A stretch of DNA of 12,225 nucleotides. Origin: CAYFMP01 sp964344215. GTDB lineage: Bacteria > Pseudomonadota > Alphaproteobacteria > Rhodospirillales > Casp-alpha2. The position numbers and the translations under genes were made by a program. This document shows positions 8,700 through 12,225 of this stretch, in pieces (positions within the stretch are counted from its first letter, which is position 1; each line of letters begins with the position of its first letter). The DNA is taken from assembly GCA_964344215.1 (NCBI GenBank), contig CAYFMP010000096.1, positions 1 through 12,225 of the forward strand, given 5' to 3'. Below the pieces are notes generated by a model. It was not told the origin of the DNA. It ran no database searches and saw only the letters and a program-made list of their open reading frames with translations.

Positions 8700-9335
8700 A
8701 TGCCGAAAACGTTCCTGATCGTCGAGGACAACGACCTCAACATGAAATTGTTCGGCGACCTGTTACAGGCTCACGGATTTAACACCTTACAAACGGTGGA
8801 CGATCAGAATGTCGTCAGCATTGCCCATGATAAGAAACCGGACCTGATTCTGATGGATATCCAACTTACAGGGATTTCCGGGCTCGAAATCACCAAGATG
8901 AAGCAGGTGGTCGGTAAGAACGTTAAGACCCTGATGCCGGCGCCCTGCAACGAAGAGCACGACGGCTATCTCGCCAACTATCTGAAATCGGGCAAAGCCA
9001 AGATCATCGGCATCGGCCGCGAAGTGGACAGCCACCGCAAGGGCGGTACGGTTTTCCCGTTCGACCTTGCGGTCTCCGGGATGCGGATCGGCAAGCAACG
9101 CAAGTTCGTCGGCATCGGCCGCGACATGACCGAGCGCAAACGGGCGGAAGACCTGATCGCACAACAAAGCCAGGTTCTATTGGAGCTGTCGACCCCTGTG
9201 ATCCAGGTCTGGGACGGCATCGTGCTTTTGCCGCTGGTCGGCGTCGAAAGCGCCCTCAACCTCGACCAGGCCATGGACCGGGTCGAGCGCATGATCGTTC
9301 GGCGGATGGATACGGAAGACGAGGAGGTGGAATGA
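8700..9335 (+). CDS. In-frame chimera: DivK-like receiver fragment, RsbR PAS/STAS fragment, RsbS tail
   Basis: This 211-residue frame joins pieces of three protein families. Residues 1-67 closely resemble DivK (FLIVEDNDLNMKLF, KPDLILMDIQL, ISGLEITK), with Glu9/Asp10 and Asp53 present. Residues after about 70 match the second half of a PAS domain (VVGKNVKTLMPAP, EHDGYLANYL, GIGREV, DMTERKRAE). Residues 161-182 are the start of an RsbR-type STAS domain (LELSTPVIQVWDG, LPLVGV). Residues 183-211 resemble the C-terminal helix of RsbS (ESALNLDQAMDRVERM). Missing are receiver beta-4/5 with its Thr/Ser and Lys, the first half of PAS, nearly all of the RsbR STAS and most of RsbS, including the serine/threonine sites RsbT would phosphorylate. 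It overlaps rsbT by four bases (ATGA), as an intact rsbS would. The ribosome site is weak. It is either a decayed locus with in-frame deletions or an assembly error. Confidence 0.75.
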   Translation: MPKTFLIVEDNDLNMKLFGDLLQAHGFNTLQTVDDQNVVSIAHDKKPDLILMDIQLTGISGLEITKMKQVVGKNVKTLMPAPCNEEHDGYLANYLKSGKAKIIGIGREVDSHRKGGTVFPFDLAVSGMRIGKQRKFVGIGRDMTERKRAEDLIAQQSQVLLELSTPVIQVWDGIVLLPLVGVESALNLDQAMDRVERMIVRRMDTEDEEVE

Positions 9336-9793
9336 GGGACGTGACCCGAGTTTCGGTCGTCAAGGAACCAGACGTTGTCGCCGCCCGCTCGGCCGGCCGG
9401 GAATTGGCCAAGGCGCTCGGGTTCAGCACCGCCGATCAGACGCGTCTGGCGACGGCGATTTCCGAGTTGACGAGGAACATCTTGCGCTATGCCGGCGAAG
9501 GCGAATGCGAGATCGCCAGCGAGGCTCTCCCGAACATGACGAAGATCATCGTAATCGTCGAGGATCACGGGCCGGGCATCCCCGACATTGATACGGCGAT
9601 GGAGGACGGCTTCACCGCCGGCGGCGGCCTCGGCGCCGGCCTGCCCGGTACCAAACGCCTGGTGCACGAGTTCGAAATCGTCTCGGAACCCGGCCACACG
9701 CGGGTCAAGATCGGCATGGTGCGGTCAGCGGCAAGGGACAACGGCCGAACAGGAGGAAGGGTAGCTTACCCCGGAGATGACCGCGTCTCGTGA
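9332..9793 (+). CDS. rsbT: RsbT-type anti-sigma regulatory serine/threonine kinase (stressosome switch)
   Basis: RsbT is a small GHKL-fold kinase. In stressosomes it phosphorylates RsbR and RsbS, leaves the complex, and activates a partner carrying an RsbU N-terminal domain. All ATP-binding motifs are visible: N box ISELTRNILRYAG with Asn49, G1 VEDHGPGIPD with Asp78, and the glycine lid TAGGGLGAGLPGTKRL (95-110). The family ends near residue 131 (SEPGHTRVKIGMV). About 22 further residues, rich in G, R and D, form an unusual tail before the TGA and may be read-through into former spacer. The ATG overlaps the upstream stop (ATGA), and GAGGAGGT at 9321-9328 is the strongest ribosome site in the cluster, implying translational coupling. 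Its usual substrates are missing or truncated here, while a docking partner is encoded two genes downstream. Confidence 0.9.
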   Translation: MRDVTRVSVVKEPDVVAARSAGRELAKALGFSTADQTRLATAISELTRNILRYAGEGECEIASEALPNMTKIIVIVEDHGPGIPDIDTAMEDGFTAGGGLGAGLPGTKRLVHEFEIVSEPGHTRVKIGMVRSAARDNGRTGGRVAYPGDDRVS

Positions 9794-9844
9794 ACCGGGT
9801 CATGAACAACGAGAATGAGACATTTCATATGAAAAGTATCTTCA

Positions 9845-10312
9845 GTGGTACGGATTAGAATCGCCGAGCGGGCCTCTAACGATGCCAGGGAATGCGGAGA
9901 TGCGTGCGGTTATTGGGAACGGGACGGCAAGCTCGTGCTCTGTGTTGCCGATAGCCTGGGCCACGGTGCGGAAGCGGAGAAAGCCGCCGACGCGGCCCTC
10001 TCCGGCACCCTCACCTGCGGCGGCATCGGCAACGTTCGTATCGCCACCGGAAGGGCGGGCGCCAACCTCCTTCGCAACAGCGACGGCATCGTCGGTGCTG
10101 GGTATCAGCGTCTGGCCATCGAAGAGGTACGCCTTTGGCCGGGCAACCCGGTTGTCATGTACACCGACGGCCTGAAATCCGACATCGCGCTTGGGCGCTA
10201 CGACCGCACCGGCCTGGCCGATCCCAGGCGGTTGGCCGAAATGGTCCTGCACGACTGGCGGCGTGGTACGGACGATGCCGCGGTGTTGATCTTTCGATAC
10301 GAGGCCCCTTGA
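9845..10312 (+). CDS. rsbX: RsbX-like PP2C/SpoIIE-family phosphatase with an internal deletion
   Basis: RsbX-type phosphatases dephosphorylate RsbR and RsbS and reset the stressosome. The 155-residue product shows the family pattern: IRIAERASNDARECGDACGYW, VLCVADSLGHGAEAEKAADAAL, CGGIGNVR, GIVGAGYQRL, VVMYTDGLKSDI, and RRGTDDAAVLIFRYE at the end. Metal ligands expected from the family are present (Asp19, Asp36, Asp108, Asp143/144). Between residues 51 and 57 the frame jumps from helix 1 to the CGGIGN strand. The homologous stretch of about 40 residues (the helix with LxxxFxxCDxALRxTRG and a strand) is missing without loss of frame. The usual VDGLGHG reads VADSLGHG. The GTG start has only a poor ribosome site. 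Activity is doubtful. Its stop overlaps the next start (TGATG). Confidence 0.8.
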   Translation: MVRIRIAERASNDARECGDACGYWERDGKLVLCVADSLGHGAEAEKAADAALSGTLTCGGIGNVRIATGRAGANLLRNSDGIVGAGYQRLAIEEVRLWPGNPVVMYTDGLKSDIALGRYDRTGLADPRRLAEMVLHDWRRGTDDAAVLIFRYEAP

Positions 10313-11865
10313 TGGTTCCGGAAGACTTGAAATCGGAATATTCCGAGATTCTTATGCAGTTCCTGGAGAAGCATGGCGAGAAGGAACTGCTGGCAGCTCA
10401 TGATCTGGGCCGGAGCCTAGTGGAACAGGGAGTGCCCGTCGAGGAAATCGGAACCCTGCACGAAGACGCCCTTGGCGCCCTCAATACCACTACCGACCGT
10501 GCAAAGATACCCGACAATGAAGATTGGGCGTCTCCAGTCCTCATGGAAGTCTTGATGGCCTATGGACTTGCCTTTAGGGAGAAGGTTGCCTCCCTCGAAA
10601 GCAACCGCAAAGCCCTCGAGGAAAGCGAACAACGGTTCAAAGATTTTGCCGATTGCGCTTCGGACTGGTTCTGGGAGATGGATGCCGATCTGCGCTTGAG
10701 CTTCCTTTCGAGTTCTTTCGAGCAGGTCAGTGAAGGCGCGTCACCGAAACAGTTTCTGGGCAAGACCCAGCAGGATCTCGGCTGGGCCGATACCGATCAC
10801 GACAAATGGCTCCTGTACACAGAGGATCTGGCCGCGCACAGAGCAATCAAGGATTTTCACTACCTATTCATGACGCCAAAGGGAAACGAACGGCACTGGT
10901 CGATCAGCGGCCGGCCCGTTTTCAACGCTGAGGGAAGTTTCACGGGTTACCGAGGCGTCGGCCGTGACGTCACGGAAAAGAGGAAAGCCGAAAACGAGCT
11001 GGAGGTCTACCGCAACCATCTGGAGACGATGGTCGTCGAGCGGACGGCCGAGATTGACCGCCAGGCCGAACAACTCGAACGGGCGCTGGAACAGGAACAG
11101 AAAAACAACACACTCCAACGCGAATTCGTCGCCTTGGTCTCGCACGAGTTCCGAACACCGCTCGCGATTATCGATGGTGCGGCACAGCGGATCGAACGAC
11201 GGAAGGGGAAGCTGACTCCAGAAGACCTGAAACCACGGGTAGCCAAGATCAGGAGCGCCGTACAACGCATGACTGATTTGATCGAGAGTGTGCTCAGCAT
11301 TGCCCGCTTGGATGCCGGTAAGATCGAGATGGAGAGCCAGAGGATTGACCTTGCCGCTTTGGTGACGGAGGTCTGCCAACGGCACCAGGAGATATCGAAA
11401 GAACACGCGATCACCACTGACGTCGACAGCCTCGCTCTACCTTACTGGGGCGACCCTAAACTTCTTGATCAAGTGTTTACCAACCTCGTATCCAACGCGA
11501 TCAAGTATTCGCCTGGAGCGACCGAGGTCGAGGTTAGGGGTCGGTGCGAACACGATCATGCGGTTATCTCTGTACGCGATCACGGACTCGGCATCCCCGA
11601 AAACGAGATCCCGAAGTTGTTCGAACGGTACTTCCGTGCGACGACTTCAACGGGGATCGCCGGTACTGGGATCGGCCTCAATCTTGTGAAGGAATTGGTC
11701 GAAATGCATGACGGCCATATCTGTGTGGAAAGCGCACATGGCAAAGGAACCACCTTTACCGTCAGCCTGCCGATCAGAACGAGCGTCGAAGAGAACAAAG
11801 ATCAGGGCCGAGTCGACGAAGTTGAAAAGTTCCATGAAGACAAAGGTTCGTACGCTATCACCTAG
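10312..11865 (+). CDS. Soluble histidine kinase with RsbU-type N-terminal docking domain and PAS
   Basis: This is a 517-residue cytoplasmic kinase with no membrane segment. Residues 8-95 resemble the RsbU N-terminal domain that binds RsbT (SEYSEILMQFLEKHGE, AAHDLGRSLVEQGVPVEEIGTLHEDALGAL, LMEVLMAYGLAFRE). A PAS domain spans about 108-221 (DWFWEMDADLRL...GYRGVGRDVT), followed by a coiled coil (222-268). HisKA has His278 in VSHEFRTP. The ATPase has NLVSNAIKYSP, DHGLGIPE and GTGIGLNL, so the catalytic core looks intact. The ATG at 10312 overlaps the phosphatase stop, giving tight coupling, with GAGG seven bases upstream. An in-frame extension back to 10135 would read through rsbX and is rejected. 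The most likely role is as stressosome output: freed RsbT docks on the N-terminal domain and switches on the kinase. The cognate response regulator is not in the window. Confidence 0.9.
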   Translation: MVPEDLKSEYSEILMQFLEKHGEKELLAAHDLGRSLVEQGVPVEEIGTLHEDALGALNTTTDRAKIPDNEDWASPVLMEVLMAYGLAFREKVASLESNRKALEESEQRFKDFADCASDWFWEMDADLRLSFLSSSFEQVSEGASPKQFLGKTQQDLGWADTDHDKWLLYTEDLAAHRAIKDFHYLFMTPKGNERHWSISGRPVFNAEGSFTGYRGVGRDVTEKRKAENELEVYRNHLETMVVERTAEIDRQAEQLERALEQEQKNNTLQREFVALVSHEFRTPLAIIDGAAQRIERRKGKLTPEDLKPRVAKIRSAVQRMTDLIESVLSIARLDAGKIEMESQRIDLAALVTEVCQRHQEISKEHAITTDVDSLALPYWGDPKLLDQVFTNLVSNAIKYSPGATEVEVRGRCEHDHAVISVRDHGLGIPENEIPKLFERYFRATTSTGIAGTGIGLNLVKELVEMHDGHICVESAHGKGTTFTVSLPIRTSVEENKDQGRVDEVEKFHEDKGSYAIT

Positions 11866-12174
11866 GGCAAGGAACATGACCGCAACCAAAACTCGAGTCG
11901 TGGCCCAGTCAACCTCCCGTCGATTATCAGTCTTTTGGATCCGCCGTCTGGGACAATTAAGGTCCACTGAGGTCACTCTAAGATGCTCTCCTCACCTTTC
12001 TTAAGGTGGCCTGCCGTTCGATGTCACGTCGTGTTCTCTCGAACCGATCGCGATTCAATTCTCTCCTCGAGCATACCGCTCCTTGAGGATGTCCAACGTA
12101 TTCTTAACGGCCATATGCAGACGGTCGAGAACCGTCTCACCGCATTTATCGAGAAGAGCCCGCTTCACGTACTA
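11866..12174. other. Region after the cluster, no confident gene; small minus-strand open frame
   Basis: Directly after the kinase, ATGACCGCAACCAAAACTCGAG at about 11876 starts a short frame that begins like a response regulator (MTATKTRVV) but continues without any receiver motif. On the minus strand, 12055-12168 reads 37 residues from GTG (VKRALLDKCGETVLDRLHMA and on), helical and charged. A neighbouring frame extends the open stretch to about 11974, so it may be a frameshifted remnant of an unknown gene. A six-base stem with a four-base loop (11993-12008, CACCTT/AAGGTG) has no T-tract and is not called a terminator. Confidence 0.35.
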
Positions 12175-12224
12175 ATACCAGCCGACATTAACACTGACCT
12201 GTGTGGGCCCATTTTCGCATTCCG
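12175..12224. repeat. Right arm of 50-bp terminal inverted repeat
   Basis: This is the exact reverse complement of bases 1-50. Its inner end (ATACCAGCC) abuts the possible minus-strand frame at 12055-12168 with only six bases between. No target-site duplication could be recognised next to the two arms. Confidence 0.9.
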
Positions 12225-12225
12225 A

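Noticed and set aside
8657..8782. Small frame starting MSESRFTVRKIK between the MHYT kinase and the chimera
   Set aside because: It overlaps the receiver-encoding start in another frame and has no recognisable product.
9829..9858. ATG at 9829 as an rsbX start
   Set aside because: It is in a different frame and stops after nine codons. The GTG at 9845 gives the family-like N-terminus.
10135..10311. Longer start for the RsbU-domain kinase
   Set aside because: The extension lies in a shadow frame of rsbX and encodes no domain. The ATG at 10312 overlaps the upstream stop and begins exactly at the docking domain.
11993..12008. Hairpin CACCTT/AAGGTG as a terminator
   Set aside because: The stem is only six bases and no run of T follows on either strand.

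Overview
The window looks like an accessory, partly decayed stretch of an alphaproteobacterial chromosome or large replicon, most likely Rhodospirillales-like. This placement is inferred from a DivK-type receiver, the style of the PAS/HisKA sensor kinases, an AGAGC-type double-hairpin repeat, and IS630, IS6 and IS110 transposase remnants. No tRNA, rRNA or CRISPR array is seen. The two ends carry a perfect 50-bp inverted repeat (1-50 and 12175-12224), so the window is bounded by inward-facing copies of one repeated sequence.

Layout. Positions 1-963 are mobile-element debris: the 50-bp repeat, the C-terminal third of an IS630 transposase, then a broken IS6-family transposase. Positions 1082-4420 (minus strand) hold a 1112-residue hybrid histidine kinase with a periplasmic solute-binding-like sensor, three PAS domains and a C-terminal receiver. 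Positions 4421-5700 are non-coding: a possible operator region, a degenerate IS110 transposase tail, a double-hairpin repeat that appears to split that remnant, and a hairpin leader. Positions 5701-11865 (plus strand) form a tightly packed cluster. It encodes an MHYT-GAF-GAF-PAS histidine kinase, a DivK/RsbR/RsbS chimera, RsbT, an RsbX-like phosphatase and a soluble histidine kinase with an RsbU-type N-terminal domain. The last 360 bp hold no confident gene.

How the genes work together. The plus-strand cluster is recognisable as a stressosome module (RsbR-RsbS-RsbT-RsbX) whose output is a histidine kinase. In known systems RsbT is held by the RsbR/RsbS complex, phosphorylates it under stress, is released, and activates a target through an RsbU N-terminal domain; RsbX resets the complex. 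Here that docking domain sits on a PAS-HisKA-HATPase kinase, so the inferred route is RsbT to kinase to an unlinked response regulator.

The module appears damaged. The receiver, rsbR and rsbS are merged into one 211-codon in-frame reading frame that lacks the receiver lysine and all expected STAS phosphorylation sites. The phosphatase lacks about 40 internal residues. RsbT and the two kinases look intact. All three kinases share one distinctive PAS domain type. Whether the fused frame is a decayed remnant, an assembly error or a rewired minimal system cannot be settled from sequence alone.
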